64,000 nucleotides of DNA, taken from Adineta steineri. Its lineage: Eukaryota; Rotifera; Eurotatoria; Adinetida; Adinetidae. Shown here in pieces: positions 52,572-62,813 of the stretch; position 1 is the stretch's first letter; the number at the start of each line of letters is the position of its first letter. The DNA is taken from positions 152,204 through 216,203 of the forward strand of contig CAJNOI010000154.1 of the NCBI GenBank assembly GCA_905250115.1, written 5' to 3'. Below the pieces are notes generated by a model, which made no database searches, was not told the origin of the DNA, and saw nothing but the letters and a program-made list of their open reading frames with translations. A program made the position numbers and the translations under genes.

Positions 52572-52662
52572 CATCTTGAGGGTGTGGGTGTAGGTAGGTC
52601 GAAAGAAAAATTACTTTCATACATATTCTCCCTCATACCTACCCACACCCACCCTCAAGATG
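52572..52662. repeat. TGTGGG-type palindrome, best example with outer arms
   Basis: CATCTTGAGGGTGTGGGTG against CACCCACCCTCAAGATG. Pairing includes the outer CATCTTGAG/CTCAAGATG and an inner TAGGTAGG/CCTACC. Confidence 0.95.
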
Positions 52663-52842
52663 TTACATCAAACAGAATTTCTATGAAAGAATACGTTTTA
52701 AACAATGTACAGCTTTTCCAAATATGTTTTATTGTCTAAAATAAAATAAAAAATATTTTTATGTTTTTAGAGTTTTAGATTTGAAAATAGATCCATAAAA
52801 TATGCTCATACATATGATGAACAATAAAAATAAAATGATAAT

Positions 52843-52893
52843 AAGGGTGTGGGTGTTCCTATCTCTAACTCGTATTCACACCCACACCCACTC
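52843..52893. repeat. TGTGGG-type palindrome
   Basis: AAGGGTGTGGGTGTT against CACACCCACACCCACTCTT. Confidence 0.8.
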
Positions 52894-53000
52894 TTCTGGT
52901 TTAGGAATGGCTATGAAATTAAAAGAAAAGAATATGATTAAATTTTTGATATCAGAACGTCATTCACATCTTAGTGGTACATAATATGCGAATCAATATC

Positions 53001-53050
53001 CTGGGTGTACGTGTGGGTGCCTCTTCCTTATTCCAGCATCCCACACCCAA
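53001..53050. repeat. TGTGGG-type palindrome, short
   Basis: TGGGTGTACGTGTGGGTG against CATCCCACACCCAAAA. Confidence 0.6.
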
Positions 53051-53351
53051 AAACTTTTACTCAAGAACACATTTAACATTAAACATAATCATCATTCATT
53101 TGTATTATTCTAGCCTAGAAAGTTATTCTTCTTTTTTTTGTATCAAAGTCATTATTTTTTACAACTTCGTTCAATTAATACTGGAACTTTATTTATTTTT
53201 ACACATTAATAAACGTAAATAAACAATACAAAACTGAGTATCACAACATATTGATTTCTCAACGAACAATACTTACAACAATAAGAATCAATAGATTAAT
53301 TTCACTATTGAAATTGTAAATAATATAGAATTATTGAGTACCAGTAATCAA

Positions 53352-54348
53352 TCACATTTGTACTGTGCCTCGCACGATTTGATTGACAGGCGTCACTGTT
53401 TTTATTATTCGTAAGTTTAGAACAATATTTTTCAGTTGTGGTATAGAAAAAAGTAATGCTACACTTAATCCTGCTTCAGATACGCTAACAGGAAACGATG
53501 CAATTCGAGCAAGTAATGGATTCTCTTCACCTGTTATAATAAACATAAATATAAAAACCATTCCAGGTATTCCCAGAATAAGTAATAAATTAACAATAAT
53601 TAGTATACGTCGAATAATAAGTAAATCTCGAGATTGTCTTTGTTTTATTACTAATATTTGAATATTTCCTTGTTGATGAATAAATCTTGTTATACGTATA
53701 TAAATAAATAATATACAACAAAATGGACATATATAAACAATAACGGCTGTCGAAAGAATACCAGGAATATTTGTAAATGTTGGATTACAAAAGTAATCGT
53801 TTGGTAAATATGTTACACCATTCAAAGGTAGAAGAACACAGAGAAGAATAGGTGTTATTATTATTATTTCTATAATAGGTAAAATTATATATAATTTTAA
53901 AGACTGAAGCCGTCTATTTTGAGAATAAACAACTCGAATAAGACGATAGAATGCCTAGAATTATTCAGAAAAGAATATAGAAATTTTTTTAATTTCTATT
54001 ATTTCAAATTACCTGATTTACAAAAGTCATGTATAACATAAAAGTCATTACAAGTGATAAATATCCTGAAAAAATACACCACGATGAATCGAAAGATTGG
54101 TTATACAAATCACCAAGTATTGATCGAATATTCATTGATGATAACAGTGGTGCATATATTAAAATTGTTAAATATATATGACTACAAAGAACAACAGTTA
54201 TTTTGTCTTCACGTTTAACATGATTATAATAAAGATGGTATACAATAATAAGAAAAACTATACATGATATCAAACATGCAAATGTATTAAAGCCAAGAGA
54301 AACCGAACTAAGTATAAAACCATTGATTTTAGTTTGATTATTAATCAT
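53352..54348 (-). CDS. Rhodopsin-like 7TM orphan receptor
   Basis: Two exons read on the minus strand, 54348-54013 and 53954-53352 (58-nt intron, phase 0), give 312 residues. The N-terminus is short with one N-glycosylation site (NNQT). Seven spans follow: FNTFACLISCIVFLIIVYHL (TM1), VVLCSHIYLTILIYAPLL (TM2), WCIFSGYLSLVMTFMLYMTF (TM3), LKLYIILPIIEIIIITPILL (TM4), GILSTAVIVYICPFCCILFI (TM5), IIVNLLLILGIPGMVFIFMF (TM6) and VSVSEAGLSVALLFSIP (TM7). TM3 ends in FYRLIRVV at the DRY position, split by the intron. The Cys of SSWCIFSG can pair with FCNP in loop 2. Ligand unknown; the family is large in bdelloids. Confidence 0.85.
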
Positions 54349-55471
54349 AATACAAGTTTGTATTGAATTCAGTTATATATTTGCAGTGTCTAATATATAT
54401 ATAAATTCAATTAATAAAATGGGTAAAATGTTTGAATAAACAACATAAATGTCTATAGAAAAAACCTTATACGTAGACTTTAATTCTAGTATATTGAAAA
54501 TATTGTTAAATAAGAGTAGTCGGATTATCTGTTATTACTAAAGATTTGTTTTTCTGTCAACTGAGATTAAAAGAAAAATAATTATTTGTTAAAAATTCAT
54601 TAGTTTAAATGTTTTTTCTTAATCTATACTGTCGAAAGAAGTTCGATCTAAACTCTATTGATATTCAAAAATATATTTTATTTTAGTCAGTCGTATATCT
54701 TAAGAGAATAGAATATTCTTACCTTTACAATTAATATAAAGTGTCATTTCTATCATACTTTATGGTGAAAGAGTATAAAGAGTTTATTCTTCTCGTCAAT
54801 AAACGACATACTTGTGCTATTTTAGAGCATCAGTATGAAGAAAAAAAAGTCTATAATAAGAACTAATTAAGGTTGCTATTCTTTATTAGTGACATAGCAA
54901 TTACTTTCTGCTTGTGTAAATTTGTCTAATTATGATTTGAAATAAACTACAAATACGTAATCATATCTCGAAATATCCGATTTTATATTTTAATTTGGAG
55001 CGTTTTCTACTATATTGCTAGTCTATGTAAACTTCTTTCTTATTCATACAATAACTGACTGTCGCCTATTATATCTTCAAGAAAATATTTATATTATTCT
55101 TTGATATAATATTATACACATGTTATATAAAAACAGTTTATTTTCAAATTTATTCTTTGAAAAAAATTTTTATAATGAAATTCATAATACGAAAGATAAG
55201 ATTATAAATACCTTGTAGAAGATTAATCATTTATATTTATTAAAAAATATTAAATACAGAAAGTACTCGTTTGAATACAAAAAGTGAATAAAGGTTACAA
55301 AGATATTTGTTGACTATTCTATAATAATATGAATTGTACTTGCAACCTCTTAGACTAATTAAAAAAAGAATTAATGATCTGTTTGTTCAAGTTGTCATAC
55401 AATAAGATACAAAAATGTTTGCCCTGAGCATAAATCAACTTTCTACAAAGTAGGATAATATCTACATATAG
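54349..55471. other. Intergenic, very AT-rich
   Basis: No frame or structure that I can support. Confidence 0.5.
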
Positions 55472-55546
55472 TTAGGGTGTGGGTGTGGGTATGGGTGTGG
55501 ATGTAAGTGTTATCTTTCGTTCTCACCCACACCTACCCTCAAGATG
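55472..55546. repeat. TGTGGG-type palindrome
   Basis: AGGGTGTGGGTGTGGGTATG against CTCACCCACACCTACCCTCAA. Confidence 0.88.
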
Positions 55547-55698
55547 TGTCAAATCCCACTTCAGTTTTCTCTCAGCACAGTTTATAATATAATTTTACTT
55601 TATATAATTTTCATGAATGGTATTATGTTTATTTATTCTTAATTAGTTCGATAGTTTAAACAAATGAATAAACATGTAACACCAGTAAATACTTTATT

Positions 55699-56225
55699 AT
55701 GTATACAAAGAGAATTAAAAATGATACATCGAATATTTATACTTCTATCAATTTCGGTTTAACTTATGCTATCTTCATATTCATGAGTTTCTTTACTCAA
55801 CCACCAAAATATCATTTTCGTATTGCTTATATATTTATTTTAATCACTTTATATAAATTTACAGATCCCATTAAAACATCTATGATGAAAATAATAAATC
55901 AGTGGTACGCATGGAGAATAAATAAAACATTGGCATACTCTATCCTCTAATATATGAAATATTTGTTTCTGTATTTTGAATATATACATTTCTTTTCTCT
56001 TATTGACACTCCATCTTCATTTCACTTGTTACTGCAGATAAAAGCGAATATTACTGTGTCAACGAGAAACTCCAGGTTATCAACAATAAATTGCATAGTA
56101 TATCTTATCAGTTTCATAAAAATGAAACACTAAATAATAAAAAAGGTGTAAATGCATCTCTCTCATTCTCTGTTGTCCAAGGCTATATCGACTTTGAAAT
56201 AAGCTCGATATATGATGTCGTATAA
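55699..56225 (+). CDS. Possible two-exon hypothetical gene
   Basis: The first part is an open frame from ATG 55699 with two hydrophobic stretches (FGLTYAIFIFMSFF and RIAYIFILITLY). The second part follows a good acceptor (TTACTGCAG ending 56037) and reads KSEYYCVNEKLQVIN to FEISSIYDVV, then TAA. The joining donor is not clear (a GTACGC near 55903 is one choice). Unrecognised; it may be a small membrane protein or a relic next to the M61-type gene. Confidence 0.28.
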
Positions 56226-56453
56226 ATCAGATAAGGTAAAAACGTTTCTATAAATTGTCAGTCACTGTAAAATCTAGATCAATTATCAACAATTTTTGAT
56301 CTACATTTGATTGAATTGGATACTCTTCCAAAAATAGAAATTTCAACATTAAAACGTAAATTAAATGCAAGATTTTCATAATTTCTTTTTTTTCTTCTGA
56401 AATAAGTTATTAATCAATCTGAAAATTATAAAATTACAGATTTTAAATTTCCA

Positions 56454-58241
56454 ATGCATTACTTTACTTCGTTTCTTCTTATTATTCAAATCTTCTTTTC
56501 GCCTTTTGTTGTGTCTTCACCATTACCTTCAATTGATTCACAATCCGTCTATGCAATCTATACTTTATCTTATAATGACACTCAATCAACAATCATCTAT
56601 ATTAATATTCAATTTCCAACAAATGAAAATACTTTACTTCCTTTAAATCGTACATTAACATTCATAATGCCACGTTCTATTCCATCTGGTTATAATTTAC
56701 AAATGTATGATTCATATGTAGAAAATCTAACGGCTCGTAGTTTAAATGGAAATCCTATTATTGTCGAAAAAGAATCAACGGATAGTCCAAGATGGATAGT
56801 AAAATGTTCTTCGTCTGAAATATTATCAACAATTTCCTATGCAATTGATTTAGCTAAACAAGAAAAGGATATATTAAGTGCTGGTGATGCATCAAAAATA
56901 CGTCGAGATCGTTATATAGGTATATTAGGTTATTCTGTTTATGGTTACTTAGAACAAATGGATAGGGTAGAAAATTTTCCAATAGAAATAATCGTTTATG
57001 GTCCATCTGAATGGCCAATTCATTTAACATTACCATCTAGTGATACATTAACGAATGAACAAGTGTATGGTATGACTTCTGGAAGAGCTAAAAATTATTA
57101 TCACTTAGCTGATTCACAAGTATATATGGGACCAAATATAAATATAAAATATATTTCAATTCCTTTGAATCAATTTTATCGAAAAAAATCAAAATCGTAT
57201 ACTAATACATCGTTATCGTTTTATGTTGTTCTCTATACAGAAGATTCTTATAATTTAGACTTTGATTTACTCGTTGGTTTAAGTTTTGAAGCAATGGAAA
57301 ATCTATTAGTATATTATAATAGTACTCCATTTTTACGTTATACAGTTGGAGTGGAAATGCTTAAACCATTAGGTGAACAATATTCATATAGTTTTAGTAT
57401 GGAACATTTAAATAGTTGTACAATTAGTATTGATTATGGTTCCGGTGTCAATATTAATAGTACAAAAACAAGATTAAGAACATTTCAATATAATATCGCA
57501 CATCATATTCAACATGCTTGGTTACCGAAACGACTTTTTTCGAAATTCTACTATCCATATACATTTGAAGTAACACCAGTTATTGATACAATATGGTTTA
57601 ATGAGGTATGTTGAAATAAGAAATTGAGTCATTTAATATATGTATAAATTCTTAGGGTTTTGGTCAATATATTGCTATGGATGCAATGGCTAATGTTCTA
57701 CCGTTAAACGAATCTTATGATTATAGACAATATTTTATTGAAAATCGTTTTAAATTTTATTTTAACTTAGCACCATTATTTATCAAAGAAATGTCATTGG
57801 ACTATTTATCTATGATTGGATCGACTCTATATTCGGTTGATTTTCGAACGGGTAGTTATTTATTTGCAAGTGGAGCTTTAATGGCTCAAGAAATCGATGA
57901 ATTTATACAATTAAACACGCAAAAACAAAAGTATGAGAATAATTTAATATGCATATTTTCTTAGTTGTTGTTATTTCAGAAGTATTCGTGATGTTATTAT
58001 TTATATGATGAAATGGTCAGAATCGAATGAATACATTTCTCCATTTACAATGAAACAATTTCCTAAATTTTTTATGGACGCGACTAATGTTGATGTGAAT
58101 TCAATTTTAGACAAATGGTTAGAACCGAACTATTGTCATGATATGCCTAGTATTTCCAGTAAATCTTTATTTTCGTGCGTTCCTGCTATTGCTGTTATTT
58201 TTTGTTGCATGTTTTTCCATATAGTTGGGAATTTTTTATAA
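56454..58241 (+). CDS. M61-type (glycyl aminopeptidase-like) protein, catalytic Glu replaced
   Basis: Exons 56454-57605, 57656-57930 and 57980-58241 give 562 residues. A signal peptide (FTSFLLIIQIFFSPFVVSS) is followed by a beta-rich N-terminal half and the zinc region. AHHIQHAWLPKR (His350 to His354) aligns to the M61 motif AHEFFHxWxxKR, and IDTIWFNEGFGQY supplies the third ligand, Glu384. The zinc ligands His/His/Glu are kept, but the general base Glu of HExxH is His351, so hydrolysis is doubtful. The C-terminus is hydrophobic (VPAIAVIFCCMFFHIVG), as in a GPI signal or anchor. It is probably a surface or secreted pseudoenzyme; eukaryotic relatives with this variant may exist. The exon join falls directly after the ligand Glu. 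Confidence 0.75.
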
Positions 58242-58277
58242 AAGAATACGATATTTTTATAATTAAATAAGAATAAA

Positions 58278-58337
58278 TAGGGTGTGAGTGTGGGTCTGTT
58301 GCCTTTATTTTATATCTATACCCACACCCTCAAGATG
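58278..58337. repeat. TGTGGG-type palindrome between convergent genes
   Basis: AGGGTGTGAGTGTGGGTC against ACCCACACCCTCAAGATGG. The spacer GGTCTGTTGCCTTTA is shared with 60011-60058. Confidence 0.88.
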
Positions 58338-58358
58338 GTATTTCCAAACTACTTATAT

Positions 58359-59384
58359 TTAACTAACTTGAAACTCGGGATTGATAAATATTCTAGCTTG
58401 ATTTTTTTCTCGTATACACAAATGAAATGGCACATGTTCACAAGTAAATCCTCTACCATCGTATTTGCAGTTGTATGTCGAATTTACTTTATATAGTCCA
58501 GCACCATTAAAAGCTGAACGCACTTCAATTAAACCATGTTCAATCGGAATACGTTTTTTATGAATTCCAATAATTCCCTCAAAAGTTGACGCAGAACAAT
58601 GGTTAGTCGGAAATGATTCCAGCTTCCACACTCGATGCCAAACATCATAATTCATGACTGAGTCGGATAAGGTACGTAATGCCCAAAGATCATAATAGTC
58701 ATTATATGATGTTGCTGTCATAACTGACCATTGGTTTGTGTCATACTTGAAATTTGAAAGAAAAGAAGAAACAGTTATTGAAAACCGATCTAAATCAACA
58801 ATAAAAATGTAATCAGGTAGTAAAAGATGTGCTTTATCCATTAGCATATTTCGGCCATAAGCAAGTCGTTCAGAACGTTCTGAATATTGTTTTGCTAATC
58901 TACGATATGTATAAAGTTCTACGCGAGACCACTGACGAAGTCTTTTTACAGTTCTGTCTCTTGAATCACTTTCGAAAATAAGAATACGAGATGATGAATG
59001 AAAGAGATTAATGATTGGCTCCATATGACTTCGAAATTCATCAAGATTTCGTTCCACATTACGAGCACATCCTAGAACAACTAATCGAAGAGAATGAAGT
59101 TGACGAAGAACACTTTGATATGATGAATTCGATATTCGTTGAGGTAAATTTGATTGAGGATATTCCTGTTCGTAAAAGGAACGATTATCGAGCGGTATGT
59201 ATGGATGACAAGGTGTGGTAGTAGTCAAAGTCGTATTGATTGTTCTGTTTGATGTTTTCATAAATGGAATTATATTCGCATATTTGTTTATGACAAAGAA
59301 CATAATAAAAATGAGACAAGTCAGAGTTATGAAAAATAAGATGAATTTTAAATTGTTGTATTTCGGTTGACGTTTTACAAACAT
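58359..59384 (-). CDS. Type II membrane glycosyltransferase (CAP59/CMT1-like)
   Basis: 341 residues, single exon. A short basic cytoplasmic tail is followed by a signal anchor (FILFFITLTCLIFIMFFVI, residues 14-32) and a Thr/Asn-rich stem. The lumenal domain has LVVLGCARNVERNL, ILIFESDSRDRTVKRL and the DxD-type motif VDLDRF, then YYDLWALR and a C-terminal EHVPFHLCIREK. This is the layout of GT69-like mannosyltransferases (fungal CAP59/CMT1 family), Golgi-resident and Mn2+-dependent. The donor sugar and acceptor are not known. It is convergent with the M61-type gene; the stops are 118 nt apart with a palindrome between. Confidence 0.78.
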   Translation of the reverse strand: MFVKRQPKYNNLKFILFFITLTCLIFIMFFVINKYANIIPFMKTSNRTINTTLTTTTPCHPYIPLDNRSFYEQEYPQSNLPQRISNSSYQSVLRQLHSLRLVVLGCARNVERNLDEFRSHMEPIINLFHSSSRILIFESDSRDRTVKRLRQWSRVELYTYRRLAKQYSERSERLAYGRNMLMDKAHLLLPDYIFIVDLDRFSITVSSFLSNFKYDTNQWSVMTATSYNDYYDLWALRTLSDSVMNYDVWHRVWKLESFPTNHCSASTFEGIIGIHKKRIPIEHGLIEVRSAFNGAGLYKVNSTYNCKYDGRGFTCEHVPFHLCIREKNQARIFINPEFQVS

Positions 59385-59601
59385 TATTCACGTTTGATTA
59401 TAATTAATTTTTGATTTCTATAACAAAAATATAAAGAAGAAAGAAAAAGAACTATAATATATATATCAAAAGACTCTTCACTGCTAAGTATACGGGATTC
59501 ATATATATATATGTACATGAAAAATTATTTAAAAGGAACAAATAGGATGTACTTTAATTTGGGGGTGTACAATAAATGGACGTCCTTTTTCTCAGTCATA
59601 T

Positions 59602-59646
59602 AGTTAGTGTGAATATAAATGAAATATAATACTCACACCCATCCCA
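59602..59646. repeat. TGTGGG-type palindrome, worn
   Basis: TTAGTGTGAATATAAATG against ACTCACACCCATCCC. A further G-rich trace (GGGGGTGTAC) lies at 59561. Confidence 0.4.
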
Positions 59647-60010
59647 TTTTGTAGAACATCTTAACATGAATCCTTTTTAAAAAAATTTAAGTCTGAATAA
59701 GTGATAGCTGGTGAAAATGTCACTAACATACTGAGAAAAGAAAAAAGATAGAGCAATCATGTATGTTGATACAAGAGAAGAAAAAAAACCGAATGACACG
59801 TATCGACAGCGATCAAATACAAAGAGTGTGTTTATAAAATTGAGAAAGAAAAAAAGAAATGAACGTCAAAATTCATCATATTTTACCCCTTCATTGACCA
59901 ATACAAGACACGCTCATTTGTGTATGAATTGTCGTTATACATCATTGCTTTCAATATACACAAATTTTTAATAATAATATTTCTTTTTAATAATTTTTAG
60001 CTAACGAAGC

Positions 60011-60058
60011 AGTGAGTGTGTGGATGGGTCTGTTGTCTTTAACTAATATCCACACCAT
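60011..60058. repeat. TGTGGG-type palindrome
   Basis: AGTGAGTGTGTGGATGGGTC against ATATCCACACCATAT. The spacer is shared with 58278-58337. Confidence 0.65.
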
Positions 60059-60166
60059 ATATATTTTTCAAGGCTAAAAAACAACATTTGAATGTTCAAG
60101 TTATTTTTATCATCAAATATTTTGTTTATTTCTACTGTAATATTGTAAAGTATCATTTAAACCAAA

Positions 60167-60212
60167 CTGAGAGTGGATGTGGATCTGGTTAAAGATAGCC
60201 ACACCCTCAAGG
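60167..60212. repeat. TGTGGG-type palindrome
   Basis: CTGAGAGTGGATGTGGATC against AGCCACACCCTCAAGGATG. Confidence 0.7.
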
Positions 60213-60676
60213 ATGTGAAAGTGACTTCTTTCTTTATCAACATTTTCATGACATCACTCACATCTTCAAATATACTTTCAGTCTTAGAATTAGTAGTAGT
60301 AGTTTATTTATTTTCAAAAGCAGAATTTTATAGATTGCACATAATTAATGTTTTTCTTTCGAACAGATCAGAAAAAAATAATTAAGCTTATGAAACTTTT
60401 CTATACTCTGTTACAGGTCCAAAACTAATGTTTTGAACTTTAAGTAATTGCAATATATATAGTTCTATGCGTACAGAAAAGTTCATAACTAGAAATGTTA
60501 TTATTAAATAATGAATGACTGTTCAATATATGGATACTAATGCATTTGTCACTAGTATCCATAGTCGCAAAGTCTTGTTGAAGTTTTCAATGTCAAGAGA
60601 AACCTAAATAGTAGTTCGCATCGTATACTGTTTTATAAGATTAATATTTTTAATAGAGGTTATTCATTAATAAGTC

Positions 60677-61711
60677 TCAGCAATGTAAGAGAACACCGAC
60701 ATTGTTCGAACCTTGATTTGCAACAATAATATCAGGTTTGTTATCGCTATTCACATCGACGACTGCTATTGACCACGGTAAAAGACCAACTGAATAAGTT
60801 GCTGAAGTATTGAAGATACCATTGCCTACGTTGAGAAGAACACTGACTGTGTTCGAAGCAATGTTTGCAACAACAATATCGGGTTTATTGTCGCTATTCA
60901 CATCAACAACTGATAATGCCCTTGGATCAACACCAACTAAGTAAGTCGCTGAATTATTAAAGGTACCATTGCCTACGTTGAGAAGAACACTGACTGTATT
61001 CAAACCTTGATTTGCAACAATAATATCAGGTTTGTTGTCACTATTCACATCGACGACTGCTATTGACCACGGTAAAAGACCAACTGAATAAGTTGCTGAA
61101 GTATTAAAAATACCATTGCCTACGTTGAGAAGAACACTGATTGTATTCGAAGCAATGTTTGCAACAACAATATCAGGTTGATTATCGCTATTCACATCGA
61201 CAACTGCTAGCGATTGTGGGCTAATGCCAACTGAATAAGTTGCTAAAGTATTAAAGGTACCATTACCTAAGTTGCGAAGAACACTGACTGTATTCGAAGC
61301 TTGGTTTACCACAATAATATCAGGTTTGTTATCGCTATTCACATCGACGACTGCTACTGCCGACGGTAAAAGACCAACTGAATAAGTTGCTGAAGTATTG
61401 AAGGTACCATTGCCTACGTTGAGAAGAACGCCGACGGTATTCGAAGCAGTGTTTGCAACAATAATATCGGGTTTGTTATCGCTATTCACATCGGCAACTG
61501 CTACTGCCTGTGGACCAAAGCCAACTGAATAAGTCGCTGAATTATTAAAAGTAGCATTGCCTACGTTGAGAAGAACGCCGACATTATTCGAAAGAGTATT
61601 TGCAACAATAATATCAGGTTGATTATCGCTATTCACATCAACAACTACTACTGCCTGTGGATCAATGCCAACTGAGTATGTAGTTTGATTATAGAATAGG
61701 TTACAGGCTAT
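60677..61711 (-). CDS. FG-GAP/VCBS repeat exon
   Basis: After an acceptor (ATTTCCGATAG, ending at 61712 on this strand) the frame runs to a stop at 60677. It encodes seven units of 49 residues (147 bp): ATYSVGxxPxAVAVVDVNSD, NKPDIIVANxxSNTVxVLLN, VGNGTFNxS. The D-x-N-x-D-x-x-D loops are Ca2+-binding as in FG-GAP/VCBS propellers, found in integrin-like and secreted proteins. The last unit is cut short (GVLLHC then stop), so the C-terminus may be truncated. There is no Met start in the exon. The phase (1) fits donors in the signal-peptide exon at 62814-63182, so both may form one secreted protein. Confidence 0.75.
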   Translation of the reverse strand: MACNLFYNQTTYSVGIDPQAVVVVDVNSDNQPDIIVANTLSNNVGVLLNVGNATFNNSATYSVGFGPQAVAVADVNSDNKPDIIVANTASNTVGVLLNVGNGTFNTSATYSVGLLPSAVAVVDVNSDNKPDIIVVNQASNTVSVLRNLGNGTFNTLATYSVGISPQSLAVVDVNSDNQPDIVVANIASNTISVLLNVGNGIFNTSATYSVGLLPWSIAVVDVNSDNKPDIIVANQGLNTVSVLLNVGNGTFNNSATYLVGVDPRALSVVDVNSDNKPDIVVANIASNTVSVLLNVGNGIFNTSATYSVGLLPWSIAVVDVNSDNKPDIIVANQGSNNVGVLLHC

Positions 61712-62104
61712 CGGAAATAAAAAATATTTTTAGCATCTTGATTGATGTGGAAACAAAAATTCATCGTTGAATTGTATAGGATTTACATGCCGCTATCTCA
61801 CTTAGCATTAAGGTGATTATGTGTTAAAAAACGACAACGACATAATGAACTGTTATATGTTTATAAAAAAAATCGATTTGGCAAATATTAGAACATTTTG
61901 TCTTCAGCTTCGTACACAAATACTAGTTTGCCTATGTATAAAGATCATTTTTTCATCTTGAGAAGTTTTCTGTTCAATAAACTCGTCTTATTTATTCGAA
62001 TTTGAGATGATTCGTACTGTCAAATATTAAATTTTGAAATCTCATCAAAATATTTCTCTTCTCAACAACTGACGTAAGCACTAGGTATTCTATCCAATAC
62101 TCAC

Positions 62105-62555
62105 TACTTGCTGTTGTTGATGATGTTGTTGATGTTGTTGATGTTGAAGAAGTTGATGATGATGTTGTTTTTGATGTTGTTGAGGTTGATGTTGTTGTTG
62201 TTGATGCTGAGGTTGATGATGTTGTTGTTGAAGTTGAACTTGATGTTGATGAAGATGATGATGTTGTTGTTGTTGATGTTGAGGTTGATGATGTTGTTAT
62301 TGAAGTTGAAGTTGAAGTTGAAGTTGATGATGATGATGATGTTGATGATGATGATGATGATGTTGATGATGTTGTTGATGTTGATGTTGAAGCTGTTGAC
62401 GTTGATGATGTTGTTGTTGATATTGATGATGATGTTGTTTTTGATGTTGTTTTTGATGTTGTTGTGGATGTTGACGATGATGTAGATGATATTTCTGATG
62501 TTGATGATGGTGAGGTTGATAGTATTGTTGTTGGTGGTGATAATGACGTAATCGG
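62105..62555. repeat. (TGN)n trinucleotide microsatellite, about 450 bp
   Basis: An imperfect mix of GTT, GAT and GAA triplets (GTTGATGATGTTGTTGATG-like). Open frames in it, such as Leu/Met-rich or His/Gln-rich, are by-products. It would lie in the intron of the FG-GAP gene. Confidence 0.92.
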
Positions 62556-62813
62556 TTCTGTATCAAGAAAATTGGGTTAATATGAGACAAGAAAATTGCA
62601 TAAGGCTTTGTTAAAAATCTAGCACTTCTCGATTCACTAGTCTAGTTAATTTTTTGTGGATGACTCCATTCCGAGGACAGATACTAATGATTGGGGAACA
62701 CTGCAAATGACAGTCAGTGGAAAAAAATCATTGACAGAGGCAAAGTTTTTTAGAATTTAAAAAGCATAAACATCAAATTCATTCAAATTATTAGAGTTTG
62801 GGTCTATAATTAG

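Larger units (their letters stand above)
59385..60676. other. Intergenic
   Basis: Three palindrome copies, otherwise AT-rich with no supported gene. Confidence 0.5.

Noticed and set aside
888-60212. Palindromes as subtelomeric or telomeric DNA
   Set aside because: They are short, inverted and spread evenly among single-copy genes; no terminal array of TGTGGG is present in the window.
62108-62590. Leu/Met-rich and His/Gln-rich frames
   Set aside because: They are readings of the trinucleotide microsatellite.
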